Shown here: in pieces, positions 51,141 through 57,823 of the stretch | Layout of the letters: each line of letters begins with the position of its first letter | How positions within the stretch are numbered: the stretch's first letter is position 1 | IMG/VR virus record: IMGVR_UViG_3300008954_002723 | Location: 1-57,823 of that record | Length of the DNA stretch: 57,823 nucleotides | Source: a virus | Direction: 5' to 3' (one strand) | Program-made: the position numbers and the translations under genes | Notes under the pieces: generated by a model | What the model was told of the DNA's origin: nothing | Databases searched by the model: none | Seen by the model: the letters and a program-made list of their open reading frames with translations, nothing else

Positions 51141-52682
51141 TTAACCTCTTTTTTGTATCATTATTTGTAATTGTTGTTGAACTTGTTCTGGGGTTGCCAC
51201 AGGAGTTTCGGTAGGTATAACTCCATGTTTTCTTTTATACCATAATGTTCCTTTTCTAAAATTCTCATTCCACGTTGGGGTGTGAGCAATGGTACTTTCC
51301 TCAATAGAATTAGGTATATCGGTTAAATATTCCCAACTCTTATCTATATCTGCAAAATACCAAAAAGATGGATGATATCCTTTTTTAATGGCTTGATAAG
51401 TATGTTCTACATGCTCCCATGCATTTTTGAATGCAGGATCAAATCCTCCAATATCTTCTAAGACTGGTCGATAATAATAAGAAAACGCCCCTACACAATT
51501 AGGATATAATGCAATGGTAACATCAATATTATTTTTATCTCCTGTCTCATAGGGAATAACCATTCTAGGATTTGGTTCTCCATCCAGATCTTTTCTATCT
51601 TCTAAATCTTTAAATCCTTGCCCCCCTTTTTTATTTGCAGGACCATGCAACCCAAAATTTAAATGTTTTATTCCAGATATTAAAGAATGTTTAATATATT
51701 CTTTAAACACATTTTCATCTTTAATTAAAATATCATCTTCCATAATGAATATGTGTTCACAATCTTTTTCCATTAAATAATTTATTGCCGTGGTTTTTGC
51801 GGCACCTACAGATTTATTAGTTTCATGTTGAATTATATGTGCATTAGATGGATAGGCATCATCATTATATGGGGTACCATCATTAACTATCACAAAATTT
51901 TTAATCCATTCAGGTACAGTAAACGCACTTTGTCTAATTCTATGTTCCGCATTATATGTCACCATCCCAAAACCAATTGTTTCAGGATTGAATTCTAATT
52001 TCTCTTCCCACGTTTTATTTTTGGTTAATCTTACGGGTAAATCGGATTTATATTTTTCTTCAAATTGTGTCTTCTTTTTGGCCCACTCATCATTAGTCAT
52101 ACCAATAGATAAATGTGTAACTCTTACAAAAGTGGTTAAACCAATTTTAACACCATCTAAATAATTAGGAAAACAAAAAGATAAATCATAAAAATGGAAC
52201 CCATCAAAAGATTCATCAAAATTATGTTTGATCTTTTGTTTATTAACACCAAAAAATAATCCATCTAAAATAACCATATCAGTAATTTTATTACCTTGAT
52301 CTTTAGAGTAGTAATTGGTCCATTTTTTACCTTCGTGTTTATGGGAAACTATACCATTCATAGATTCTTTGATTGTCCACCACTTTCCATTTACTAAATC
52401 GGTGGTTCCTGCAATACCAATAATCCCATATTCTTCATTCTTCTCAAATAAAGATTTTATTTTTCTCCCCCAATTTTTAGTGTCAAATATTACATCATCA
52501 TGACAAAAAATAACTATATCATTGGTCGTTTCTTTTAATCCTTTATTATAGGCTTGAGTTAATGACATCTCACCATCATTAACAATTTGTAAAATTTCTA
52601 TTTTATGAATACCTGATGTAGCTTTAATATGCTCAATAAATTCAGGTTTATCTTTTCTGGTGGAGAAAACAACACTAACCAT
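51141..52682 (-). CDS. Tandem glycosyltransferase family 2 protein
   Basis: 513 residues. The first GT-A-like domain (1-225) has VSVVFSTRKDKPEFIEHIKA, MSLTQAYNKGLKETTNDIVI and FCHDDVIFD (DxD-like HDD). The second (230-490) has IGFGMVTYNAEHRIRQSAFT, FVIVNDGTPYNDDAYPSNAH, AAKTTAINYLMEKDCEHIFI, MEDDILIKDENVF (EDD) and NAWEHVEHTYQAIKKGYHPS. Two catalytic modules in one chain recall bifunctional polysaccharide copolymerases that add two alternating sugars, which suits a repeating disaccharide (inference). The ATG overlaps the small upstream gene by 8 nt. Confidence 0.85.
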   Translation of the reverse strand: MVSVVFSTRKDKPEFIEHIKATSGIHKIEILQIVNDGEMSLTQAYNKGLKETTNDIVIFCHDDVIFDTKNWGRKIKSLFEKNEEYGIIGIAGTTDLVNGKWWTIKESMNGIVSHKHEGKKWTNYYSKDQGNKITDMVILDGLFFGVNKQKIKHNFDESFDGFHFYDLSFCFPNYLDGVKIGLTTFVRVTHLSIGMTNDEWAKKKTQFEEKYKSDLPVRLTKNKTWEEKLEFNPETIGFGMVTYNAEHRIRQSAFTVPEWIKNFVIVNDGTPYNDDAYPSNAHIIQHETNKSVGAAKTTAINYLMEKDCEHIFIMEDDILIKDENVFKEYIKHSLISGIKHLNFGLHGPANKKGGQGFKDLEDRKDLDGEPNPRMVIPYETGDKNNIDVTIALYPNCVGAFSYYYRPVLEDIGGFDPAFKNAWEHVEHTYQAIKKGYHPSFWYFADIDKSWEYLTDIPNSIEESTIAHTPTWNENFRKGTLWYKRKHGVIPTETPVATPEQVQQQLQIMIQKRG

Positions 52683-52833
52683 TTTTTATAAGTTTTAATT
52701 TTTTAAGTCTATCCTCTAATTGGTGTAATCTTTCTTTATATCCTTTAATTGCCCAACCAGAATGATATCCTTCCATCACTAATTCTGTTTTAATTTTTAC
52801 TATTTCTTCTTCTAATTCTTTAATTGCGTCCAT
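52675..52833 (-). CDS. Small helical protein (52 aa)
   Basis: ATG at 52833, TAG at 52677-52675. MDAIKELEEEIVKIKTELVM, then YHSGWAIKGYKERLHQLEDR: two amphipathic helices of coiled-coil type joined by a short Gly/His/Trp loop. It fills the gap between the RmlC-like gene and the tandem glycosyltransferase and overlaps the latter by 8 nt. Possibly a small partner of a glycosyltransferase. Function unknown. Confidence 0.55.
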   Translation of the reverse strand: MDAIKELEEEIVKIKTELVMEGYHSGWAIKGYKERLHQLEDRLKKLKLIKNG

Positions 52834-52836
52834 AAT

Positions 52837-53271
52837 TTATTTATTTTCAATATTCCAATCCTCACCAAAAAATCCCACAGGAACTCTATATTCATCTGAA
52901 GGATCATATTTTTTAGTTACATAATAAACTAAAATTGTGTTGGGTTCTAATGCTTGGTATCCATGATACACACCCGGAGGTATTTCTAATAATTTTAATT
53001 CTTTATCTGAAAGATATTTAAATTCACACCCGTTTTCTTCAGTTGCCCAACCTACTTTTAAGGAACCTTTTATACATAACCAATAATCCGTTTGTAATTT
53101 ATGTTTATGCCATGCCACAATAGGGGTAGTGGAATTAATATAACTAATATTAATTTGACCTTTTTCTAAAGGAAATATATCTAATAATCTTTGTGCCCTA
53201 TCATCTTCATGGAAAGGAACATTAATTTTTTCCTGTGCTACCAAATCCACTGGATCCTCTTTCGGTTTCAT
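52837..53271 (-). CDS. dTDP-4-dehydrorhamnose 3,5-epimerase-like cupin (RmlC family)
   Basis: 144 residues. INVPFHEDDRAQRLLDIFPL (family start), AWHKHKLQTDYW (53-64, with the metal-free catalytic His position), IKGSLKVGW, and LEIPPGVYHGYQALEPNTIL (95-114) are RmlC-like. It is shorter than RmlC (about 180 aa) and lacks the usual R-G-L-H-x-Q wording, so the substrate may be another NDP-keto-sugar. The ATG lies 50 nt inside the end of the dUTPase gene in another frame; no later Met would keep the conserved N terminus, so the overlap is real. Confidence 0.75.
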   Translation of the reverse strand: MKPKEDPVDLVAQEKINVPFHEDDRAQRLLDIFPLEKGQINISYINSTTPIVAWHKHKLQTDYWLCIKGSLKVGWATEENGCEFKYLSDKELKLLEIPPGVYHGYQALEPNTILVYYVTKKYDPSDEYRVPVGFFGEDWNIENK

Positions 53272-53815
53272 TTAATTCTTCTTTTTTAACTAATTTAGTA
53301 ATATTAGATCCTAATACTGATGTTATTACCCCTTGGGCTATTCTATCCCCCGGTTCAATAGTATAAGGTAGTTTACTTAAATTTATTACAATTACTCCTA
53401 CTTCTCCCCTATATCCTTCATCAACGGTACCAGGAGTATTTAAAACACTAATTCCATGTTTTAATGCCATACCGGATCTGGGTCGGACTTGTAATTCAGT
53501 ATTGGGTGGTAATTGGAACTTTAATCCTGTAGGTATTAACTTTCTTTCTAATGATTCTAAAGTAACTGGAGATTCAATAAAAGCTCTTAAATCAAATCCA
53601 CTATCACCTTCTTTACTATAGAGTGGATCCTCATTTATAGAATCATTAGTAAAATAAGTAGTAATATGATATTGTTCATTTTCATTGGTGGAATCTTGTA
53701 TTTTTTCCAGATCCTCTATTATTTGGTTATAATCCTCAACACCCTGTGGATTATTAAGGGTATTTAACATATTTTGTAATAATTTAATATCATTTAAATC
53801 TTCATTGATTCCCAT
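53222..53815 (-). CDS. dut: dUTPase (dUTP diphosphatase)
   Basis: 197 residues. Trimeric dUTPase motifs in order: I GDSGFDLRA (about 70-78), II RPRSG (111-115), III LNTPGTVDEGYRGEVGVIVI (125-144), IV GDRIAQ (156-161), V RGSSGFGSTG (186-195). Makes dUMP for thymidylate synthase and keeps uracil out of DNA. About 50 extra N-terminal residues (helical, MGINEDLNDIKLLQNMLN) are not part of the family. Motif V is encoded inside the 50-nt overlap with the RmlC-like gene. Overlaps the HD-like gene by 14 nt. Confidence 0.95.
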   Translation of the reverse strand: MGINEDLNDIKLLQNMLNTLNNPQGVEDYNQIIEDLEKIQDSTNENEQYHITTYFTNDSINEDPLYSKEGDSGFDLRAFIESPVTLESLERKLIPTGLKFQLPPNTELQVRPRSGMALKHGISVLNTPGTVDEGYRGEVGVIVINLSKLPYTIEPGDRIAQGVITSVLGSNITKLVKKEELNETERGSSGFGSTGKN

Positions 53816-54389
53816 TTGAATTGTTTTTTTCTTCTATTATTGCTAAATCATTGGCTTGTTTTAAAATAGTAGATAAAGTTCCTCCATACCATTTTGCTTG
53901 CTTATCGTCTTCGGTTTTATCATAATTAATAATTGCCTGATACTCTTCTTCCGAAAGTTTTACACCATTTTTCATGGAATAATAAATAGATCTTTCCCCT
54001 ATTTTCATAGAGGTTACGTCTTCATTAAATTCATATATCTTTCCTTGATTCTTTCTATGCCATTCCGATTCATTCCATTTATAAAGAAATGTTTTCCCTA
54101 TCTGATGTAGAAAACATACTTTAACTATGGAATGTGTATCTACTTGCAAATTCTCTGGTAAAAGTTTATTAATCCCTATTGCATATTTGGTAGTTTTAAG
54201 GGTATGATCTATTAACCCCCCAGGAAATGCATTATGTAAAGATAACATAGAAGATGCAGGTGCAGTCATTAAATCTTCACCCAAAAAATCTAATAATTCT
54301 TTAGTTAATACCCCATATAGTGTATTTTTTTCTAAAAACGTTTCCTTATTTTTAAGGATTTTATGTTTTAATTCTATTGTATTTTCCAT
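53802..54389 (-). CDS. HD-domain-like protein with altered HD motif
   Basis: 195 residues. MLSLHNAFPGGLIDHTLKTT carries the first metal-binding His (62) of HD phosphohydrolases. VKVCFLHQIGK (90-99) stands where the family has HD-I-G-K, but the Asp is Gln. SIYYSMKNGVKLSEEEYQAI, then YGGTLSTILKQANDLAI, matches the rest of the fold. With H-Q instead of H-D, ordinary two-metal catalysis is doubtful. A nucleotide-binding role near dUTPase is possible. Confidence 0.65.
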   Translation of the reverse strand: MENTIELKHKILKNKETFLEKNTLYGVLTKELLDFLGEDLMTAPASSMLSLHNAFPGGLIDHTLKTTKYAIGINKLLPENLQVDTHSIVKVCFLHQIGKTFLYKWNESEWHRKNQGKIYEFNEDVTSMKIGERSIYYSMKNGVKLSEEEYQAIINYDKTEDDKQAKWYGGTLSTILKQANDLAIIEEKNNSNGNQ

Positions 54390-54422
54390 ATTATATAATT
54401 TTATATAACAAATATAATTAAA

Positions 54423-55682
54423 TTAAACTAGAGTTTCAACCCCTATCTCATTTTTTTCTTTTACCAATTTTTGATAAAAATCTTTTCTTTGTTTACATAC
54501 TGATTCCATATCATATTTTCCATTTACGGTATTATAAAGATTTTCAGCTAATTCAGTAATAAGGTGAGGGTTTAAAACTAAATTTTTAAGATGTTTATAC
54601 CAAAACTTATGATTTTTATTTTCAGGGATTAAAATTCCATTGCCTTTTTCAGTATTAAAATTTCCACCTTTTTCATACGCATTTATAATGTCTATTTGAT
54701 ATGGTCCAAAATCTTGGGCTACTAACGCTTTTTTATGAAATCCACCTTCAATTACTTTTAATTGTGATTTAACTTCATTAAACGCACTATATTTTAAAGG
54801 TGCTAAGGAAATATCAAATAAATTATAATTAGAGGCATAACTGGTTATGGGTTTAGTCCATACTCTTCTATAAGGTTCATTTTCTACATTTTCATATTCT
54901 TTATTTTGAAATGTTAAAAGAAAATTTTTGTATTCTTCACTGACAATAGAATAATTATCAGTAAATATTTTTTCATATTGGTACCATACACTTTCTTTAG
55001 GTTTAATTGGTCTTTGTTTTTGTTTACCTGTTGCTTTATCAATTAAAGTCATATTACCTCTTAAGTCATAACCACACAAAACAAATTGGATTTTATCTAA
55101 TAACCCATCTTGTTTAAAATTATATGCTACATTTCCCAGTATTTCTAAATCTTTTAAATGGGAAGATCCACCTAACCAACCTATTCTAATTCTTTTACTT
55201 GGTAGAGCATTAGGAATATATTGTTTTTCTTTAACATTAATTGCGTTGGGTAATACAAAAATATTATTTGAAAATTTACTTAAGGTTGAAGCAAAGATAG
55301 GGGTGGTAGTAATAATATTCCTTGCAATTTTTAAATTATCTACTATTTTTTTATCTAACTGATTCTGTTTGATAATTTCCCATGCCGGATGATTGGGACC
55401 TGGTGACCAATGATCATCTATATCCATCAAAGTAACTATCCCTAATTTATCACATCTATTTAAAAGATCCCCCATTTTATCAAACTCACCCATTGATCTA
55501 TGATAATGAATTATATCATATTTTTTTAAGAAAGAATCATTATCTAACTCCGGTTCATAATCTATATCTATATGAAAATCATTAGGAAAATATTCCTCTA
55601 ATTTAATATGCGGTATAGTTGATCGGAAATATGATACCCCAGTTCTATCACTAGGGACTACTAAAACTTTAATTTTTGACAT
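54423..55682 (-). CDS. Glycosyltransferase, GT4-like
   Basis: 419 residues. VLVVPSDRTGVSYFRSTIPH, IIHYHRSMGEFDKMGDLLNR, VTLMDIDDHWSPGPNHPAWE and FVLPNAINVKEKQYIPNALP followed by RIRIGWLGGSSHLKDLEIL are the GT-B hinge and second-domain start. FDISLAPLKYSAFNEVKSQL, then KVIEGGFHKKALVAQDFGPY, is the donor site, with E as the second conserved Glu. First gene of the minus-strand block; probably a soluble enzyme adding a sugar to the phage-directed glycan. The DIDDHW motif recalls enzymes annotated in other large phages. Confidence 0.85.
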   Translation of the reverse strand: MSKIKVLVVPSDRTGVSYFRSTIPHIKLEEYFPNDFHIDIDYEPELDNDSFLKKYDIIHYHRSMGEFDKMGDLLNRCDKLGIVTLMDIDDHWSPGPNHPAWEIIKQNQLDKKIVDNLKIARNIITTTPIFASTLSKFSNNIFVLPNAINVKEKQYIPNALPSKRIRIGWLGGSSHLKDLEILGNVAYNFKQDGLLDKIQFVLCGYDLRGNMTLIDKATGKQKQRPIKPKESVWYQYEKIFTDNYSIVSEEYKNFLLTFQNKEYENVENEPYRRVWTKPITSYASNYNLFDISLAPLKYSAFNEVKSQLKVIEGGFHKKALVAQDFGPYQIDIINAYEKGGNFNTEKGNGILIPENKNHKFWYKHLKNLVLNPHLITELAENLYNTVNGKYDMESVCKQRKDFYQKLVKEKNEIGVETLV

Positions 55683-55744
55683 AAGTATATTTTTTAGAAA
55701 ATATAAGTAATAATATTAATAAATTAAAGTTTTAGAAGAAAAAG

Positions 55745-55776
55745 TTTGGCAGTTTAAATATTTTGTTGTATATTTG
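55745..55776 (+). promoter_or_regulatory. Early promoter 1 (TTTGGCAGTTTAAA ... TGTTGTATATTTG)
   Basis: TTTG (55745-55748), 20 nt, TATATTTG (55769-55776). The leader (CAAACAACCACTAAAAACAACTATTATGA) is identical to that behind promoter 3. Confidence 0.85.
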
Positions 55777-55807
55777 AAATATCAAACAACCACTAAAAAC
55801 AACTATT

Positions 55808-56329
55808 ATGAAAAATCAAAATGCAATCCGACAAAATCAACCATCAACAGGTAGACATTCAGAAATCGATAACCAATTCGGTTATGGTAAAGTATCTCAA
55901 AACGATAATACTGGAAAGTATTTGGAATTTAGTGTAACTAACCACCTAGAAGAAGGTAAAAAATATAAATTCCGATTCGCGTGTAAGTGTAAGGCTGGAT
56001 TCCTTAATATCGCTGAAACCAATTACGATCAAACTCCAGAACAATTTATTAGTGGAACCTATGGATATGTTGAAAATGTCCAAGTATGGATAGATGCGGA
56101 TGAGCCTACTGATCACCATAAAGGATTGTGGGTAAACGTTCTTGCCACTAAAGGTAAAAGATTCTATTCAATTGATAAATCTTTTCTTTTACACCTTAGA
56201 GTTGGTAATATGCACCACGCTTGGAAAAAGATGGTAGATTACGATCTATGGAATAGAATGGGTACTAAAACTCACGCTGATTACGCTTATAGAATGAATA
56301 ATGTCGTTACCGAAGAGGTAGCGGCATAG
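55808..56329 (+). CDS. Hypothetical early protein (173 aa)
   Basis: Begins MKNQNAIRQNQPSTGRHSEI; contains LEFSVTNHLEEGKKYKFRFA, CKCKAGFLNIAETNYDQTPE, VQVWIDADEPTDHHKGLWVN and HHAWKKMVDYDLWNRMGTKT. Two Cys (CKCK) and many aromatic residues suggest a compact beta-rich protein; no family recognised. It is first behind a strong early promoter, so it may act on the host early in infection. Confidence 0.6.
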   Translation: MKNQNAIRQNQPSTGRHSEIDNQFGYGKVSQNDNTGKYLEFSVTNHLEEGKKYKFRFACKCKAGFLNIAETNYDQTPEQFISGTYGYVENVQVWIDADEPTDHHKGLWVNVLATKGKRFYSIDKSFLLHLRVGNMHHAWKKMVDYDLWNRMGTKTHADYAYRMNNVVTEEVAA

Positions 56330-56354
56330 TTTTAACCTTTTAATATAAATAAAG

Positions 56355-56636
56355 ATGGAATATTTTAACAGACACGAATGTATGGGTGGAGAAACCCGAA
56401 GAACAATTTTAGAAACCATTACTAATTTCCACTCACTAGATGGTGTTGGTATGATGGGTATCCAAAATATGTTGTATGGATTATTTGATGGGTTTGATTA
56501 CTCTAAAAAGATTGTTGAACACAAAGAGATGAAACTTATCAAAGAACAGAATAAAGAGATGTATGACACCATCATTAATATCTGTAAAGAGATAGAGACT
56601 TACCCTAAACATAGTCAAGACGTTACAATACATTAA
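56355..56636 (+). CDS. Hypothetical early protein (93 aa)
   Basis: MEYFNRHECMGGETRRTILE, then helices (NFHSLDGVGMMGIQNMLYGL; EHKEMKLIKEQNKEMYDTII). All-helical, charged; no recognised domain. 25 nt after the first early gene and probably on the same transcript. Confidence 0.55.
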   Translation: MEYFNRHECMGGETRRTILETITNFHSLDGVGMMGIQNMLYGLFDGFDYSKKIVEHKEMKLIKEQNKEMYDTIINICKEIETYPKHSQDVTIH

Positions 56637-56646
56637 AATTAATAAG

Positions 56647-56757
56647 ATGAGTGATTTAGAAGTTATACTATGGAAATTACTTGATTTAAATGAAGACGAT
56701 TTAATAAAAGTGAGAAAAGAGATTGAAAGAATCTTAAAGGAATCCCATGATCGATAA
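56647..56757 (+). CDS. Very small hypothetical protein (36 aa)
   Basis: ATG at 56647, TAA at 56755-56757; MSDLEVILWKLLDLNEDDLI followed by a basic helix (KVRKEIERILKESHDR). It fills the gap between two small genes with short spacing on each side, typical of dense phage early regions. Too short to prove as a gene by sequence alone. Confidence 0.45.
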   Translation: MSDLEVILWKLLDLNEDDLIKVRKEIERILKESHDR

Positions 56758-56769
56758 AACAAAACAAAG

Positions 56770-57039
56770 ATGAAACTAATATTTTGTAAAGAATGTACAG
56801 ATGTCGTTAGACTAACAACAGTCAGTGTAAAGTCATGTGATTGTGGAAAATCAGCTGGGCAATATATAGACCATATAAATGCTTGGTATAAAGGTCCGGC
56901 AATACCTTTAGGGTTTGCAAACGGTTCTTTTGCTGAAGCACTTAAAAACCAACCTGAAAAAGATTGGGGTAAAAGATTCGAAGCATTTGTAATTGAGAAG
57001 GATTGTCCTACATTTAAAAACCAAAACAAAGATGAGTAA
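56770..57039 (+). CDS. Conserved small zinc-ribbon-like protein (89 aa)
   Basis: MKLIFCKECTDVVRLTTVSV, then KSCDCGKSAGQYIDHINAWY and GPAIPLGFANGSFAEALKNQ. Two Cys pairs (CKEC and CDC) 20 residues apart can bind one zinc. I recall similar proteins (CxxC ... CxCG ... GFAN.SF ... FEAFVI..DCPTF) as conserved hypotheticals in bacteria and phages, without known function. The stop overlaps the next ATG by 8 nt. Confidence 0.65.
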   Translation: MKLIFCKECTDVVRLTTVSVKSCDCGKSAGQYIDHINAWYKGPAIPLGFANGSFAEALKNQPEKDWGKRFEAFVIEKDCPTFKNQNKDE

Positions 57040-57295
57040 GAGATTATTAGAAGGAATCGTAGATTATTATGAAGGAGAAGAGATTCTAACCGCAGATGGA
57101 TTTGATGAAGCAGTGATCGGTATTGATGAAGGTAGTGGGAGAATAATTTATTCCGTTGGAAAATGTATTGAGATTCTTATGGTTGAACAAGGGATGAATT
57201 TAAATGATTCCATAGAATTCTTTGATTTTAATGTAAAAGGTGCATATATGGGTGAAAAAACACCAATATGGTGTGAAGATATGCTACTACAGTAA
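57032..57295 (+). CDS. Hypothetical early protein (87 aa)
   Basis: Start at MSKRLLEGIVDYYEGEEILT (57032), overlapping the previous stop by 8 nt; the frame extends upstream but inside the zinc-ribbon gene. Contains GFDEAVIGIDEGSGRIIYSV with CIEILMVEQGMNLNDSIEFF, then FNVKGAYMGEKTPIW. This resembles a small conserved phage protein with an alpha-beta fold; no function known. Confidence 0.6.
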   Translation: MSKRLLEGIVDYYEGEEILTADGFDEAVIGIDEGSGRIIYSVGKCIEILMVEQGMNLNDSIEFFDFNVKGAYMGEKTPIWCEDMLLQ

Positions 57296-57311
57296 AATAA
57301 TTAAGAAAAAG

Positions 57312-57343
57312 TTTGGCAGTTTAAAATAATTGTTGTATATTAG
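57312..57343 (+). promoter_or_regulatory. Early promoter 2 (TTTGGCAGTTTAAA ... TGTTGTATATTAG)
   Basis: TTTG (57312-57315), 20 nt, TATATTAG (57336-57343; one change from TATATTTG). Confidence 0.8.
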
Positions 57344-57374
57344 AGTATCATTAACAACTAAAACGATAATTATT

Positions 57375-57638
57375 ATGAAAAATATTATAGAAATAAATAA
57401 AGCAATTAAGGTATTTAACTCATTTATAAATTTTGTTAATAACAATATTGATTATGTTTTATCCAGAGAAGGGGAATTACCAAGTAGTTATTTTGTGGAG
57501 GGATTAGAAGAAAGGATGGATAATTTATGTAATCTCCAAAGAGGCGAAGACATTCTAAGAAATATTGTAGAGATAAAAAAGGTACATACACTATTAAAAG
57601 ATGGTTATAAAGGGTTAAAGGTTTCAGGTAGATACTAA
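57375..57638 (+). CDS. Hypothetical early protein (87 aa)
   Basis: Start MKNIIEINKAIKVFNSFINF at 57375, just after promoter 2; an in-frame ATG at 57330 lies inside the promoter and is rejected. Helical, with NNNIDYVLSREGELPSSYFV, then GLEERMDNLCNLQRGEDILR. No family recognised. Single-gene unit between two early promoters. Confidence 0.6.
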   Translation: MKNIIEINKAIKVFNSFINFVNNNIDYVLSREGELPSSYFVEGLEERMDNLCNLQRGEDILRNIVEIKKVHTLLKDGYKGLKVSGRY

Positions 57639-57665
57639 AAAAATAGTGAAATTTATTTAAAAATA

Positions 57666-57697
57666 TTTGGTACTTTAAAATAATTGTTGTATATTTG
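57666..57697 (+). promoter_or_regulatory. Early promoter 3 (TTTGGTACTTTAAAA ... TGTTGTATATTTG)
   Basis: TTTG (57666-57669), 20 nt, TATATTTG (57690-57697). The -7 box overlaps the 14-bp palindrome TTTGATATATCAAA. Confidence 0.85.
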
Positions 57698-57728
57698 ATA
57701 TATCAAACAACCACTAAAAACAACTATT

Positions 57729-57823
57729 ATGAGCACATTAGAAATCACTACAAATGTTAGAAATTACAAAGGTAATAACGGATTTATCAATTCATTACAG
57801 AATGGGTTGAGAAAATATGGTTC
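57729..57823 (+). CDS. Start of an early gene cut by the window end
   Basis: ATG at 57729 follows the conserved leader of promoter 3. The visible 31 codons read MSTLEITTNVRNYKGNNGFI and then NSLQNGLRKYG. Too short to identify. Confidence 0.6.
   Translation, partial: MSTLEITTNVRNYKGNNGFINSLQNGLRKYG

Noticed and set aside
54409-54416. TATATTTG box as a promoter for the HD-like gene on the minus strand
   Set aside because: The -7-like box is good, but no TTTG lies 19-20 nt upstream; too weak to list.
1-57823. tRNA genes, CRISPR arrays, integrase or attachment sites
   Set aside because: By eye no cloverleaf with CCA-type acceptor, no regular repeat-spacer pattern and no recombinase motifs were found in the short intergenic spaces; a covariance-model search would be decisive.

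Overview
The window is a contiguous piece of the genome of a tailed, T4-like (myovirus-type) phage that very probably infects a member of the Bacteroidota. The phage call rests on a contiguous T4-type head block: terminase large subunit, portal (gp20-like), prohead protease (gp21-like), scaffold, then major capsid protein (gp23-like). A gp5-like baseplate protein, a gp55-like sigma factor, PhoH, thymidylate synthase and dUTPase support it. The host call rests on strongly AT-rich DNA, A-rich leaders without Shine-Dalgarno sequences, and promoters of the form TTTG-N19/20-TAnnTTTG, which is the Bacteroidota housekeeping type. No integrase, tRNA, CRISPR array or insertion sequence was seen. Both ends of the window cut through genes.

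Layout. 1-3953 (+): end of a cut gene, then virion-associated candidates. 3950-7147 (-): a secreted DUF2927-like protein with its own promoter, and a ClpC-type AAA+ unfoldase. 7207-10446 (+): DNA methyltransferase, Hsp20, small genes, a KTSC protein and thymidylate synthase. 10484-20177 (+): LamG adhesin, paralogous short protein and a long run of unrecognised genes, many carrying a shared N-terminal tag. 20220-30647 (+): packaging and head module. About 30648-30767: convergent junction with a 25-bp palindrome. 30768-40783 (-): tail/baseplate genes, late sigma factor, two glycosyltransferases, HAD-like protein, PhoH. 40791-55682 (-): a tightly overlapping cluster of sugar-nucleotide, glycosyltransferase, epimerase, sulfotransferase and methyl/acetyltransferase genes, followed by RmlC-like epimerase, dUTPase and an HD-like gene. 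55808-57823 (+): small early genes behind repeated strong promoters.

Two themes stand out. First, at least twelve proteins begin with a short basic-amphipathic tag (often MKxxLTExQ...) ending in hydrophobic-x-E. That is the cleavage rule of the T4 gp21 protease, and a gp21-like protease is encoded here. I read the tags as capsid-targeting sequences, which would make these proteins head-internal cargo or core proteins. The major capsid protein has a matching site (LLNE60/A61) at the place where T4 gp23 is cut. Second, the 40.8-55.7 kb cluster combines a UDP-GlcNAc 2-epimerase, a WbpB/WlbA-like 3-dehydrogenase, a DegT aminotransferase, a WbqC protein, an RmlC-like epimerase, at least six glycosyltransferases, a glucuronyl C5-epimerase domain protein and a PAPS-type sulfotransferase. 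This suggests that the phage helps build or remodel a uronic-acid-containing, possibly sulfated glycan.

Regulation. Early-type promoters share TTTGGCAGTTTAAA-N-TGTTGTATATTTG and a common leader. Late genes carry TATTTAT(T/A)ATA about 20-25 nt before the start codon on both strands, which fits recognition by the encoded gp55-like sigma factor. Hairpin-plus-T terminators separate several transcription units.
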